A stretch of DNA of 64,000 nucleotides, taken from assembly GCF_000430045.1 (NCBI RefSeq), contig NZ_KE387023.1, positions 731,478 to 795,477 on the forward strand, given 5' to 3'. The notes under the pieces are model-generated. The model was not told the origin of the DNA, ran no database searches, and saw only the letters and a list, made by a program, of their open reading frames with translations. This stretch comes from Calidithermus chliarophilus DSM 9957. GTDB taxonomy: Bacteria > Deinococcota > Deinococci > Deinococcales > Thermaceae. A program made the position numbers and the translations under genes. Each line of letters begins with the position of its first letter. The first letter of the stretch is position 1. Shown piece by piece: positions 1 through 8,978 of the stretch.

Positions 1-215
1 TATGGAAAACTAGGGTTTAACTGCACTTGCTTTAGCTGTGGTAGACCGCCCAAAAGGACGTAAAGAAAGAATATAATCTGAATATGCCTGTCAAGCACCA
101 CTTTTACCTTGTTCTTAAAAGAAAGAAATAGTACTACAGCAACAGCCAAGCTGATAAACCAAACTGGCTGTACAGGCAGTAAAAGGAAAGATAGTGTAAC
201 AAGCCAAGTAGTCAA
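1..215 (-). CDS. Partial hydrophobic membrane protein (N-terminal part only)
   Basis: An open frame reads from a TTG at 213-215 to the window edge without a stop (71 codons). It starts 3 nt after the stop of the upstream epimerase gene, which is the tight spacing seen throughout this cluster. The translation is very hydrophobic, with two probable membrane helices (LVTLSFLLLP and WFISLAVAVVLFL) and a basic loop KNKVK between the second helix and a third hydrophobic stretch. Its position in a polysaccharide cluster suggests an O-antigen ligase or polymerase-like protein, but that is inference; the fragment has no diagnostic motif. The TTG is the only plausible start after the in-frame stop at 219-221. 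Confidence 0.45.
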   Translation of the reverse strand, partial: MTTWLVTLSFLLLPVQPVWFISLAVAVVLFLSFKNKVKVVLDRHIQIIFFLYVLLGGLPQLKQVQLNPSFP

Positions 216-218
216 GGG

Positions 219-1745
219 CTAGTTTTTCTCATGCAAGATATTAATAAAGGCACGCTCCCAGCCAGTGTAATACTGCTTAACAACCTCTGAAGATGTTTCT
301 TCCGTTAGATACTTCACGTTGCTATATATAGGATTACGATAATCTACAACATCACCCCTTCGGATAGCCTCGACAACCTGCTGAACACCTTGCTCTAAAG
401 TCCACTGTGGCTCAAAATTGAGCATTCTGCGAATTTTACTAAAGTCTACCCGGTAGTTACGTCGATCTCCATCTTGACCGGAATCGATTAGTTCTGCACT
501 AGGGATAATTCGTTGAATAAGTTCACCAACCTGCCCTAGAGTCATATTCTGCTCGTTCGAGCCCACGTTGAAAATCTGGTTGCGTACTAGCTCGACCGGC
601 GCCTCTATAGCCTTAAGGACCGCTAAGGCAGCATCATCCACGTGGACGAACGGCCGCCACTGATCCCCCCCGAACACGGTGATCTTACCGTCCACCACAG
701 CTTTGGCTGCCAAGAGGTTGACTACTAGGTCAAACCGTGTACGTCCTGAAAGGCCGTATATGGTGCCGAAGCGGAGGTTAACTACTGCAAACTGTTCATC
801 AGCCAGCATGGCCAGAACGCGTTCCGAGGCGATCTTGCTCCGAGCATAAAGGGACACGGGGTTGAGACTCGAGCGCTCGTCAAGAATCTGATCGCTAGCC
901 CCATAGACTGAGCAGGTGCTCGCAAAAATAAACTTTGATATCCCGAATCCCTTGGCCACCTCAGCGATCATCCGAGTCGCCATCAGGTTAATTTCGATGG
1001 TTAGGTTCTCATCTACCGCGCAAGCAGGATCGCCTACCAACCCTCCGAGGTGCACGACCGTATCCATCCCCTGCATAGCCTCGACCACCTTATCGACCTG
1101 ACGGAAATCCGCCTGGATGATTTCGAGGTGGGGGTGATTAATTACGCTCTGGATGGGCTCCTTACCATAGAGAAGTAGATCCAGCAGGCGCACTTTGTAC
1201 CCGCGCTCTAACAGCTTAGGTAGCAACGCCGAACCGATGTACCCGGCCCCGCCGATCACCAGCACATTCTTGCCTGAGGTAGCTTTAGGCCGCTCATAAG
1301 TGGTGACTTCCGCGATCGCCAGTCGTTTCCAAAAGTCCGACCACAACCGTGCCGAGATGATCAGCGGCAGGGCAAAAGCCCAGGCGATGAGAATAACTGA
1401 CCGGGGGGGGTTCACATGTTGGGGCAACAGGAATCCCAGGAAGCCGAAGAGCAAAAAGCTCAGGGTTACCGCCTGCACGACCACAAGCACCTTATAGCGG
1501 CTGGCATAAGCCCGCCCCTTGGTGTAGAAACCGAAGAGTGCAAACACAGCTATCCCCAACGGCAACAAGATCGGCAAGGAGCGTAGATAAATGTCTACGT
1601 AGCCCTGAACCAGGCTGATATCCTGGCTCTTCTCCACGTAGAAGACAACAAACAGCCGGGTAAGCAAGGCCAAGGCGTAGCTAGCCGATAATAGGGCAGC
1701 GTCTGCCAGCACACGCACAAGTATTTCGCGGTTGAGAACTTTCAT
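219..1745 (-). CDS. Membrane-anchored NAD-dependent sugar epimerase/dehydratase (TM domain fused to SDR)
   Basis: 508 aa. Roughly residues 10-135 hold four hydrophobic helices resembling the membrane region of FlaA1/CapD-type and PGT proteins. From about residue 160 there is an extended SDR domain with the nucleotide motif GGAGYIGS, an acidic LLDLL strand end, a STCSVYG strand and the catalytic YARSK (YxxxK). The SDR part looks like a GalE/UDP-sugar 4-epimerase or nucleotide-sugar dehydratase, not like a CapD domain. It would modify a UDP- or dTDP-sugar at the inner membrane surface. It lies 4 nt downstream of the DegT aminotransferase gene, in one polysaccharide operon. The substrate cannot be read from the sequence. 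Confidence 0.85.
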   Translation of the reverse strand: MKVLNREILVRVLADAALLSASYALALLTRLFVVFYVEKSQDISLVQGYVDIYLRSLPILLPLGIAVFALFGFYTKGRAYASRYKVLVVVQAVTLSFLLFGFLGFLLPQHVNPPRSVILIAWAFALPLIISARLWSDFWKRLAIAEVTTYERPKATSGKNVLVIGGAGYIGSALLPKLLERGYKVRLLDLLLYGKEPIQSVINHPHLEIIQADFRQVDKVVEAMQGMDTVVHLGGLVGDPACAVDENLTIEINLMATRMIAEVAKGFGISKFIFASTCSVYGASDQILDERSSLNPVSLYARSKIASERVLAMLADEQFAVVNLRFGTIYGLSGRTRFDLVVNLLAAKAVVDGKITVFGGDQWRPFVHVDDAALAVLKAIEAPVELVRNQIFNVGSNEQNMTLGQVGELIQRIIPSAELIDSGQDGDRRNYRVDFSKIRRMLNFEPQWTLEQGVQQVVEAIRRGDVVDYRNPIYSNVKYLTEETSSEVVKQYYTGWERAFINILHEKN

Positions 1746-1749
1746 GCTT

Positions 1750-2937
1750 TTACCTCGAGGCCTGCTCCATCACCTGTTCAACAGCGGCTGCTGTTGCTTC
1801 GATATGCTCCGGCTGGAGAGTGGGGTGCACCAGGAACATCAGTGAGGTCTCGCCAAGTTGCCGTGCGATCGGCAAGCGCTCAGCAGGCCGTAGCCCTGCT
1901 TTTTCGAAAGCCTTCTCCAGGTAGATCTCACTGCAGCTGCCGCTAAAGCACGGGATCCCCATCTCACCAACCGCCATCATAATACGGTCGCGGTCCCAGC
2001 CGGGTTTGAGTTTTTCAGGACGCACGTAGACGTAGTACTTGTAGTAAGCATGATGAATATCTCTGGGGACGGGTGTAATCCGCAGGGCGGGAATTTGCCC
2101 GAATCGCTTATTAAGGTAATTAGCATACTCCCTTCGCTTATCGACCCAACGGTCTAGCTTCTTCAAGATCACACGGCCAATAGAGGCTTGTAACTCGAGC
2201 ATACGCCAATTGGTGCCGAAGTCCTCATGGAGCCAGCGGAATCCGGGAGGGTGTTGGCGGTTGTATACCGCGTCGTAGCTCTTGCCATGGTCCTTGAACG
2301 ACCAAGCTTTAGACCAAACCTCAGGATCATCGGTCGTGAGCATTCCGCCCTCACCACCCGTGGTAAGGATCTTATCCTGACAGAAGGACCACGCGCCGAC
2401 ATGCCCGATGGAGCCCACTGAGCGCCCTTTATACTTGGCCCCGTGGGCTTGAGCACAGTCTTCGATCACCTTAAGACCATACTTACCGGCTAGGTCCATG
2501 ATAGGGTCCATGTCGGCCGACCACCCCGCCAGGTGGACCACGATAATGGCCTTGGTTCGCGGAGTAATCACTTTTTCGATGGTCTCAGCGGTAATATTAC
2601 CGCTGTCGGGATCAACGTCTGCGAAAACCGGCTTAGCCCCACGCATTACTGCCGCGCTAGCCGAGGCGACAAAAGTACGGGGAGTCGTGACGACCTCATC
2701 CCCGCTGCCAACGCCCAAGGCATAAAGGGCGAGCTCGAGGGCTACCGTACCGTTGTGTAGGGCCACCGCATAGCGAGTGCCTACATATTCTGCAAACTCT
2801 TGTTCAAATAACCGCCCTTCCTGCCCAGTCCAGTAATTAACCTTTCCAGATTGCAGAACCCTCGTGGCCGCCTCAATTTCATCGGCTTCGAAGTGGGGCC
2901 AAGGTGCGAAGGGCTTGCTTAGCGAGCTTTTCACCAT
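1750..2937 (-). CDS. DegT/DnrJ/EryC1/StrS-family sugar aminotransferase
   Basis: 395 aa, normal length for the family. PLP-fold features are present: EDCAQAHGA (the Asp that binds the pyridine nitrogen), then the SFCQDKILTTGGEGG segment whose Lys is the predicted Schiff-base residue. These enzymes add an amino group to a keto-sugar nucleotide (as PglE, perosamine or QuiNAc4N synthases do). The next genes encode a PglD-like acetyltransferase and a PglC-like phosphosugar transferase, so it probably makes an amino sugar that is then N-acetylated and loaded on undecaprenyl phosphate. Its 4,6-dehydratase partner is not obvious in this window. Confidence 0.88.
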   Translation of the reverse strand: MVKSSLSKPFAPWPHFEADEIEAATRVLQSGKVNYWTGQEGRLFEQEFAEYVGTRYAVALHNGTVALELALYALGVGSGDEVVTTPRTFVASASAAVMRGAKPVFADVDPDSGNITAETIEKVITPRTKAIIVVHLAGWSADMDPIMDLAGKYGLKVIEDCAQAHGAKYKGRSVGSIGHVGAWSFCQDKILTTGGEGGMLTTDDPEVWSKAWSFKDHGKSYDAVYNRQHPPGFRWLHEDFGTNWRMLELQASIGRVILKKLDRWVDKRREYANYLNKRFGQIPALRITPVPRDIHHAYYKYYVYVRPEKLKPGWDRDRIMMAVGEMGIPCFSGSCSEIYLEKAFEKAGLRPAERLPIARQLGETSLMFLVHPTLQPEHIEATAAAVEQVMEQASR

Positions 2938-2970
2938 TGTCTAGTCTCCTGTCAAACCACCATACAAGCT

Positions 2971-3594
2971 TTAGCAGTGGTGCTTAATGACTTTTGCGGG
3001 TATCCCCACCGCGGTGACATGCGAAGGCAAATCTCGGGTTACCACCGCTCCGGCTCCCACTGTGGTCCAGGCTCCAACACGGACTAGCGGAATAGCAACA
3101 CTACCGGTCCCCATCATTACACCCTCCTCCAGGACAACCCCACCAGCAAGGTGAACCCCGGGCGTGACCTGGGCATAATCATCTAAAAAGCAGTCGTGGT
3201 CTACGGTAGCTCCTGTGTTTACTACCACGTGCCTGCCGAGTTTGGCATGAGGCTGGACGACCGTTCCCGCGAAGACCACCGACCCCTCACCAACCTGAGC
3301 CGAGGGATCTACCCAAGCAGAAGGATGGATGAGGCGAACCCAATTCACATCTCTGAAGCACTCGGCAATACGCTTTCTTATACGGTTATTACCGATCCCG
3401 ATAACTGCCTTAAGCCCAGGGTACTCTCTGGCTGACTCCACGGGCCCTAAGACGGGGACTCCCAATAAGCTCTGGCCTTTTTTGGTGGGGTCATCATCAA
3501 AAACACCGGCTATTGGCTTTCCTAGGGCTTTTAGCAAGCCAATAATCACCTTGGCGTGCCCGCCGGCGCCGATGACAAATATACCCTCAGCCAT
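2971..3594 (-). CDS. PglD/NeuD-family sugar O/N-acetyltransferase (left-handed beta-helix)
   Basis: 207 aa from the ATG at 3594, chosen because the protein then begins just before the dinucleotide-like motif GIFVIGAGGHAKV and is preceded by an AGGGG ribosome site; the longer frame would run into the upstream gene. The N-terminal part is the PglD-type Rossmann-like subdomain. The C-terminal part has hexapeptide-repeat character (VGEGSVVFAGTVV, VVVNTGATVDHDC, AWTTVGAGAVVTRDLP), and the His-Asp pair in VDHDC matches the catalytic base region of PglD. It overlaps the sugar transferase gene by 8 nt. Likely role: acetyl-CoA-dependent N-acetylation of a UDP-amino sugar. Confidence 0.85.
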   Translation of the reverse strand: MAEGIFVIGAGGHAKVIIGLLKALGKPIAGVFDDDPTKKGQSLLGVPVLGPVESAREYPGLKAVIGIGNNRIRKRIAECFRDVNWVRLIHPSAWVDPSAQVGEGSVVFAGTVVQPHAKLGRHVVVNTGATVDHDCFLDDYAQVTPGVHLAGGVVLEEGVMMGTGSVAIPLVRVGAWTTVGAGAVVTRDLPSHVTAVGIPAKVIKHHC

Positions 3595-4198
3595 TTCGGG
3601 AACCCCTAAATTCTGGCATTGTGGCATGGCCAGCTGCACTGATCCCATCCCGCCGAACAACTTTAAGGAGTGTCAACCAGAGGATTCTTAGATCCAACGT
3701 TAGGGTCCAGTTGTCTACATACCATACATCGAGCTTAAACTTCTCTTCCCAAGTCAAGGCGTTACGCCCATTAACCTGTGCCCATCCGGTTATGCCCGGT
3801 TTAACCTCATGCCGTCGGGCTTGTTCCGGTGTGTAGAGCTCGAGGTATTTCATCAGTAAGGGACGAGGGCCGACCAGGCTCATCTCTCCCTTGATTACGT
3901 TCCACAGCTCCGGCAGTTCGTCCAGGCTTGTACTCCGCAGAAATTGGCCAAACTGGGTTAGTCGCCGGTCATCAGGCAGTAATTGCCCCTCAGAGTCTCG
4001 AGCGTCAGACATGGTGCGAAACTTGTACATTACAAAGGGCTTGCCGCCTAGGCCAGGACGCATCTGGGTAAAGAAAATGGGCGACCCTAAATTTCTGCGC
4101 ACAAGGTAAGCCACGATGGCTATTAGGGGCGAGAGAAGCACGATGGCCAGTCCCGCACCTATAAGATCAAATACCCTTTTAAGCACCAAAGAACGCAC
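3587..4198 (-). CDS. Undecaprenyl-phosphate phosphosugar transferase (PglC/WcaJ-type)
   Basis: 203 aa, the compact monotopic phosphoglycosyl-transferase size. One N-terminal hydrophobic segment (about residues 10-33, the re-entrant helix in known members) is followed by family signatures: YKFRTM, the SLDELPELWNVIKGEMSLVGPRP block with the catalytic acidic pair, and PGITGWAQVNGRN. It transfers a phospho-sugar from a UDP-sugar onto undecaprenyl phosphate and so starts repeat-unit assembly at the cytoplasmic membrane face. It sits between the acetyltransferase and a glycosyltransferase, overlapping both. Confidence 0.92.
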   Translation of the reverse strand: MRSLVLKRVFDLIGAGLAIVLLSPLIAIVAYLVRRNLGSPIFFTQMRPGLGGKPFVMYKFRTMSDARDSEGQLLPDDRRLTQFGQFLRSTSLDELPELWNVIKGEMSLVGPRPLLMKYLELYTPEQARRHEVKPGITGWAQVNGRNALTWEEKFKLDVWYVDNWTLTLDLRILWLTLLKVVRRDGISAAGHATMPEFRGSRNG

Positions 4199-5348
4199 TT
4201 CTTTTCTCCCTCAGTACTTCGTCATACAACTCCATGTGGAGGCGCAGGATGTTTGCGAGGTCATAAGCACGTATGGCCTCGAGTCCATGCTTCCCCATTC
4301 TATCTGCCTCCTCAGGCTGGTTGATCAGGTACTGCATCGCTTCCGCCAAGGCTACAACATTACCCACAGGTACAACAATTCCAGCTCCACTTTCTAGAAG
4401 GTCGCGTGTTCCCCGAGCATCTGCACCAATCACTGGAACGCCAAGGGCCATCGACTCCATTACTGCTCTAGGCAGTCCCTCCCGCTCTGACGTGAGCACG
4501 GTGGCAACCGATGCCCGCATCAAGGCAGGTATGTCTTTCCGAAACCCCAGGAAGCGCACTTGCTCAGCTACCCCAACACTTTGAGCCAGCTCCTCGATCC
4601 TGGGGCGTAGCGGTCCTTCCCCGGCGAAAGCCAGCACCACCTCTTTCCTACGGAGCAACGCCAGCGCCTCAATAGCATCTTTATGGCGCTTACCCGGGTC
4701 AAAAGCCGCCACCATTAATAAGAGTTTTTGTCTTTCCTCGAGCTTTAGCTCTTCACGTACCCGCTTAATATCCTCCTGAGAAACCCGCTCTGCTGTGTAC
4801 TGGTTAAGGTCAATGCCGATACCGGGCATGTAGCGAAGCCGCTCTGGGGGAACAATACGGTAACGTCTGGCTGCGGCCTCGTCCTCCCGGTTGATGACCA
4901 CCAGATAATCGGTCCAGCGCCCGGCCAGCTTCTCGAGCCCCAGGAATATTGCATTGCTCAACGGGCGACCGTTCCGGTGGAAGTGGAAGCCGTGAGCTGT
5001 ATAAATTACCTTTGGTTTTTTAATTCGCCGTAAGTTCCTCAGTGCATAGCGGGTAACGAAGGCCGCTACCGGGGTATGTACATGAACCAGGTTATATGCT
5101 CCTTCTTCAACCGCTTTACGCACTCGAGACACGGCTCGAGTAAAGTTGTCCGAATCTAGGGGATTGCGAGACCATTCAATCTCGTAAACTCGATCATAAT
5201 CGGTTTTACACTCTGAGCACGATGTAATTCCAGCCGCCATGGCGTCTACCCGCCAATTCTTCATCCGAAAATACCGAGCGAACGGCAACAGGAAAGCCCG
5301 GTGGGTAGCATGGACGGTAGTGATAAAGAGAATTCTAGGTGTGTTCAC
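4179..5348 (-). CDS. Glycosyltransferase family 4 (GT-B fold)
   Basis: 389 aa. The N-terminal half (ILFITTVHATHRAFLLPFARYF, then VHVHTPVAAFVTR and YTAHGFHFHRNG) and the C-terminal GT4 core (FAGEGPLRPR, VRFLGFRKDIPALM, EREGLPRAVMESMALGVPV with the EX7E acidic pair) are typical of retaining GT4 enzymes such as PglA or CapM. It adds an early sugar to the lipid-linked repeat unit. The 3' end overlaps the sugar-transferase start by 20 nt and the 5' end overlaps the next GT4 gene, which indicates translational coupling. Donor and acceptor sugars are unknown. Confidence 0.88.
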   Translation of the reverse strand: MNTPRILFITTVHATHRAFLLPFARYFRMKNWRVDAMAAGITSCSECKTDYDRVYEIEWSRNPLDSDNFTRAVSRVRKAVEEGAYNLVHVHTPVAAFVTRYALRNLRRIKKPKVIYTAHGFHFHRNGRPLSNAIFLGLEKLAGRWTDYLVVINREDEAAARRYRIVPPERLRYMPGIGIDLNQYTAERVSQEDIKRVREELKLEERQKLLLMVAAFDPGKRHKDAIEALALLRRKEVVLAFAGEGPLRPRIEELAQSVGVAEQVRFLGFRKDIPALMRASVATVLTSEREGLPRAVMESMALGVPVIGADARGTRDLLESGAGIVVPVGNVVALAEAMQYLINQPEEADRMGKHGLEAIRAYDLANILRLHMELYDEVLREKRSAFFGA

Positions 5349-6495
5349 CGCTTAGTTTCCTTTGCGCTAGAAGTTTCTCATACAAGGTTTCCCATTGCTC
5401 TATTACTGCCTCTAACTTATAACGTGCCTCTATGTGTGCTCGCCCAGCCGCCCCTATAACCTTTTGCCGTTCGTTAGTGAAAGTCATTAGGCGGAGCATG
5501 GCGTCAGCCAAAGCCTCGGGATTTTTGTGAGGCACCAACAGACCCGTCTTCTCGTGAAGTACTACCTCGCTATTCCCACCCACGTCAGTAGCCACAACAG
5601 GAAGGCCCGTGGCTGAAGCTTCCAGCAGCACCAACGGCATTCCTTCCCAAGCAGAAGATAATACGTAGGCATCCGCTGCGTTCATCAGATCAGGTATGTC
5701 CCTCCGAAGTCCCAGAAATCGCACAGCATTAGCAATTCCCAACCCTGATACCAAGTTTTCAATAGCTTCCCGCATTGGACCTTGACCAGCAATGAGGAGT
5801 TGAGTAGGGACGCCATCGTTATATTGATGGACTTTAGCGAAGGCATGAATCATGGTTGGATAATCCTTCGGCTCCTCAAATCGTCCTACTGCCAACCACA
5901 CAAAGGAATTCTTGAGGTCTAATTCTTCCCTAAGCCGTCTGCGCACCGTAGGTCTGGGGCTGAAGCGGTTAGTATCTACTCCATTAGGTACAACCTGAAG
6001 CTTTGTCCTAGGGACAGCCCCGACTTGGATGTACCGTTCTGCACCAATTTGACTTACCTGGGTAGTTAGGTCGCACAGAAAATCAGTGAACCGGTAAGCC
6101 CATTCTCTGTGACGCCCTCCTTCATCAATACTATGAGCGGTACAAACCAACACCGGCACCCAGGCCAGAGGTCGGACTAGCCGGGCTAGAAGGTTGGCAT
6201 GAACCATGTGACTATGGAGCACCTGTGGACGCTCCCTTCTCAGAATTCGTGCTAGCCGCAATAGTGCTCGGGGGTCAGGTACTCCCCGCCTCATTCCTAA
6301 AGACTCTACTGGGATCCCCAAGTCCTCCAAATCAGCCACATAGGCTCGAGGTGGAAGCATAGAAACCACCCTGACTTCCCAGCCTCGAGTTTTGATTTCT
6401 CTGGCCAGTTGTACCAGTTGAGTTTCCGCCCCACCATAGGCGAGGCCAGTAATCAGGAAAATTAGCTTGCGATTGGCTTTATCTTTCTCTTCCAT
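5335..6495 (-). CDS. Glycosyltransferase family 4
   Basis: 386 aa from the ATG at 6495. The frame is open to 6639, but the upstream 48 residues are low-complexity and overlap the polymerase gene, whereas from 6495 the protein opens with the GT4 motif FLITGLAYGGAETQLVQLA. Other signatures are HSHMVHANLLARL, VPNGVDTNRF, WLAVGRFEEPKDYPTMI and the EGMPLVLLEASATGLPVVAT acidic pair. It still overlaps the upstream Wzy-like gene by 34 nt. It is one of three GT4 enzymes in the cluster. Confidence 0.87.
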   Translation of the reverse strand: MEEKDKANRKLIFLITGLAYGGAETQLVQLAREIKTRGWEVRVVSMLPPRAYVADLEDLGIPVESLGMRRGVPDPRALLRLARILRRERPQVLHSHMVHANLLARLVRPLAWVPVLVCTAHSIDEGGRHREWAYRFTDFLCDLTTQVSQIGAERYIQVGAVPRTKLQVVPNGVDTNRFSPRPTVRRRLREELDLKNSFVWLAVGRFEEPKDYPTMIHAFAKVHQYNDGVPTQLLIAGQGPMREAIENLVSGLGIANAVRFLGLRRDIPDLMNAADAYVLSSAWEGMPLVLLEASATGLPVVATDVGGNSEVVLHEKTGLLVPHKNPEALADAMLRLMTFTNERQKVIGAAGRAHIEARYKLEAVIEQWETLYEKLLAQRKLSGEHT

Positions 6496-7874
6496 AGCGG
6501 CTTGAGCAGCTCCGAAAGAATATACATTCCAGCTATCAAGAGAATTACCCAAAAATAAGCACTTAACGTTCCCCCAGTACTGCTTCTGTGTACTATAAGC
6601 ACGAACATAGAAAAAGACGTATAGAAAGAAGCAAACCACAGCGAGTGCGTTTGCAGACGCAGCCTCTCAAGCATTCCCAGCAATAGGCCATAGGAGAAGA
6701 ATACTAGTAAAGGACCTAGGTTACCGAAGTTCCATCGGGCTTCTAAAAGACTAGAGAATGCCGTACCGGCTATTGTAGAGTTCTTAGCCCAATCACTGAA
6801 AAAAGTATCTCTAAACTCATAAAGAATGCTTTGGGGCTTTTCTCCAGGATATAAGAAACTCGGTATCGCCACGGTCAAATCCATGAGGTAGCTCTTTCCC
6901 CATAAGAGTTCGAAGTCATCTCTTTGCATAAAAGTAGAGTAATTGCCAAATGAAGCTCCAAATTCATTAAGGGCTGGGTTTAAAGAGGATAAGACAAGCC
7001 TTTGGCTATCTTGAGCTAGGCTTATTTCCTCTCCAGAAATAAGTAAGGGGAAGGCCCACCTAAAGGCATAGAGGGGGGCAAAAATCAAGTATATCAGTAG
7101 CCCAATGAAGAGTGCACGGGTTGGGAATCTGGTAAGGGGGTAGTAATAGTACCTACCTAATGTTAGAGCAATCAAGTACATAGCTAACTCGAGCCTTTGA
7201 CCCAGTATTAAATGAACGATCAATAGTGGTAACGCAATGATAAGAAAGTAAGAAAGCAGTACCAGGGTTTTTCTGGTAGGGGAGTTAGCAAGACCTAGAC
7301 CCAAAAGTCCGAACGCGAGCAGAGCGAAAGTAGAGGACGGCAGGGTTAATGTAAGTTCAGAAACTTCACTTTGATAGATTGCTTTTCCTGCAAGGAGAGC
7401 GGAAGGTCCTACCCTTACGAGATTAACTAACTCACTAGAAGCGGCTATAAGTATAAGTGCAATAGCAAAGCGATAAGGATCAGGCTTAGTTGACAAGGTT
7501 ATGCGATTAGATCCTCCTAAAGGAACTAAAAGGCGAACCAGAAATATCCCCAAAGAAAAGGCTATTATTCCTACTGAGGCGTCTACTAACCAATCTATTA
7601 ATGGGAAGGGTGGCGAAAATGGTGCAATTTGGCCGGAGCCAAAGAGAATTTCATATGGGCCAGAAAGCGTATATAGTGCAAAAAAAAGCACAAAGATGTG
7701 AGAAAGTGTGAGCCAAGAGCCCCAAAGGACACGCAGCGTAGCAAGTAGGCAAAGCAGACTGGTCAGAGTAAACACTAAGGATAACCCTAATAGGGTTTCA
7801 GGCGCGCTCGAGCTTATCCCTAGACCCAGGAGAGCAAGAACATTCGTGGCTAGAAGAAGAAGTACGCCTTTCAT
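6462..7874 (-). CDS. Oligosaccharide repeat-unit polymerase (Wzy-like) membrane protein
   Basis: 470 aa, almost entirely hydrophobic with about ten to twelve predicted membrane helices and no soluble enzymatic domain. The pattern (many helices, a large polar loop at about residues 260-350, Arg-rich short loops) fits Wzy/O-antigen polymerases, which vary in sequence and are recognised mainly by topology and context. A Wzx-like flippase and four glycosyltransferases lie in the same operon, which supports a Wzx/Wzy-dependent pathway. An O-antigen ligase is the main alternative. Confidence 0.7.
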   Translation of the reverse strand: MKGVLLLLATNVLALLGLGISSSAPETLLGLSLVFTLTSLLCLLATLRVLWGSWLTLSHIFVLFFALYTLSGPYEILFGSGQIAPFSPPFPLIDWLVDASVGIIAFSLGIFLVRLLVPLGGSNRITLSTKPDPYRFAIALILIAASSELVNLVRVGPSALLAGKAIYQSEVSELTLTLPSSTFALLAFGLLGLGLANSPTRKTLVLLSYFLIIALPLLIVHLILGQRLELAMYLIALTLGRYYYYPLTRFPTRALFIGLLIYLIFAPLYAFRWAFPLLISGEEISLAQDSQRLVLSSLNPALNEFGASFGNYSTFMQRDDFELLWGKSYLMDLTVAIPSFLYPGEKPQSILYEFRDTFFSDWAKNSTIAGTAFSSLLEARWNFGNLGPLLVFFSYGLLLGMLERLRLQTHSLWFASFYTSFSMFVLIVHRSSTGGTLSAYFWVILLIAGMYILSELLKPLWKRKIKPIAS

Positions 7875-7883
7875 CCCTCACAC

Positions 7884-8978
7884 CTATAGGCCTAGAATGT
7901 CTACATAAGCTGAGACAACTCTTTGCAGCTCATAAGGATGAGAAGCCTCTCTTGGCGAAGAAGGCACCTCCCCAGACAACGCACAAAGGATGGCTTGGGC
8001 TAGTGCATTTACGTCTCCTACAGGCACTAGCCGTCCCCACCTTCCACCTTCTAAGATCTCTGAAGGGCCACTCGGACAGTCGGTCGAGATAACTGGAGTT
8101 CCTAAAGCCAAGGCTTCGATGAGTACTGTAGGAAGACCTTCCCACTTAGAAGAAAGCACAAAAACCGCAGCCCGCTTTATATACTTATAGGGGTTACTCA
8201 CAAACCCTGGTAGTTCCACGCTATCTTCTAGATCTAAATCACGTACGAAGGTTTCCAGACGAGTCCGCTCCTCTCCTTCACCTAATATTATAAGTCTAGC
8301 AGGACAAACCTCTTTTACAATAGAAAATGCCCGAATAAGGGTGGTGAAATCTTTCGGCTCGGTAAGTCGGCCCACACCAAGTACCACCGGTAGTTCATCA
8401 GCTGCGAACCAGGGATGATCTAAGACTTCCTCAGCCTGAACAAAGAGTTCCGGGGCTACTACTGGATTATAAATAACGTGGACCTTCTCCTTCCGCAGTT
8501 TAGAAACTCGCATTAAGTCATCTGCTACTCCTTTAGAAACGGCAATAACGGCATCGGCCCATGGATAAAATAAGCGGGTCCAGGATGGTATAAGCCGCCC
8601 TCTGAGGCTCATCGCGCGCGCGCTTGATTGGCTTAGCGTGCTATGTACACTTACTGCCAAGCGCACGGGTGATCTGGAAAGTAGCTTTGCCCCAAGAGCT
8701 ATTACATTAGCATGATCTAGTGCCGAAATTAGCGCTTCGGGTTTTGACTCTCTCAAATAGCGGACCAAGCCTGGTAGGCTATAAAGTACCCGTCTAGCCT
8801 TGAGATCTACGATTCGTACACTTTTGGGTACTAAAGAAAGGTAGGGCCCATCAGCTTTAGCCAATATAAGGTCAACGTCAAAACCCCACTCAGAAAACCC
8901 TTGTGCAAGGTTAACCATTATCCGTTCAGCCCCACCGCCCTCAAGAGAAGGAATGAACAAGGCAACTCTACTTTTCAT
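7884..8978 (-). CDS. Glycosyltransferase family 4
   Basis: 364 aa. It begins with FIPSLEGGGAERIMVNLAQG, the typical GT4 GGxxR/E nucleotide loop, and continues with VSVHSTLSQ, VIYNPVVAPELF, VLGVGRLTEPKDFTTLIRAF and the KWEGLPTVLIEALALGTPVI acidic pair. It overlaps the GT2 gene by 11 nt and precedes the Wzy-like gene by 9 nt. It adds a sugar to the repeat unit; specificity unknown. Confidence 0.88.
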   Translation of the reverse strand: MKSRVALFIPSLEGGGAERIMVNLAQGFSEWGFDVDLILAKADGPYLSLVPKSVRIVDLKARRVLYSLPGLVRYLRESKPEALISALDHANVIALGAKLLSRSPVRLAVSVHSTLSQSSARAMSLRGRLIPSWTRLFYPWADAVIAVSKGVADDLMRVSKLRKEKVHVIYNPVVAPELFVQAEEVLDHPWFAADELPVVLGVGRLTEPKDFTTLIRAFSIVKEVCPARLIILGEGEERTRLETFVRDLDLEDSVELPGFVSNPYKYIKRAAVFVLSSKWEGLPTVLIEALALGTPVISTDCPSGPSEILEGGRWGRLVPVGDVNALAQAILCALSGEVPSSPREASHPYELQRVVSAYVDILGL

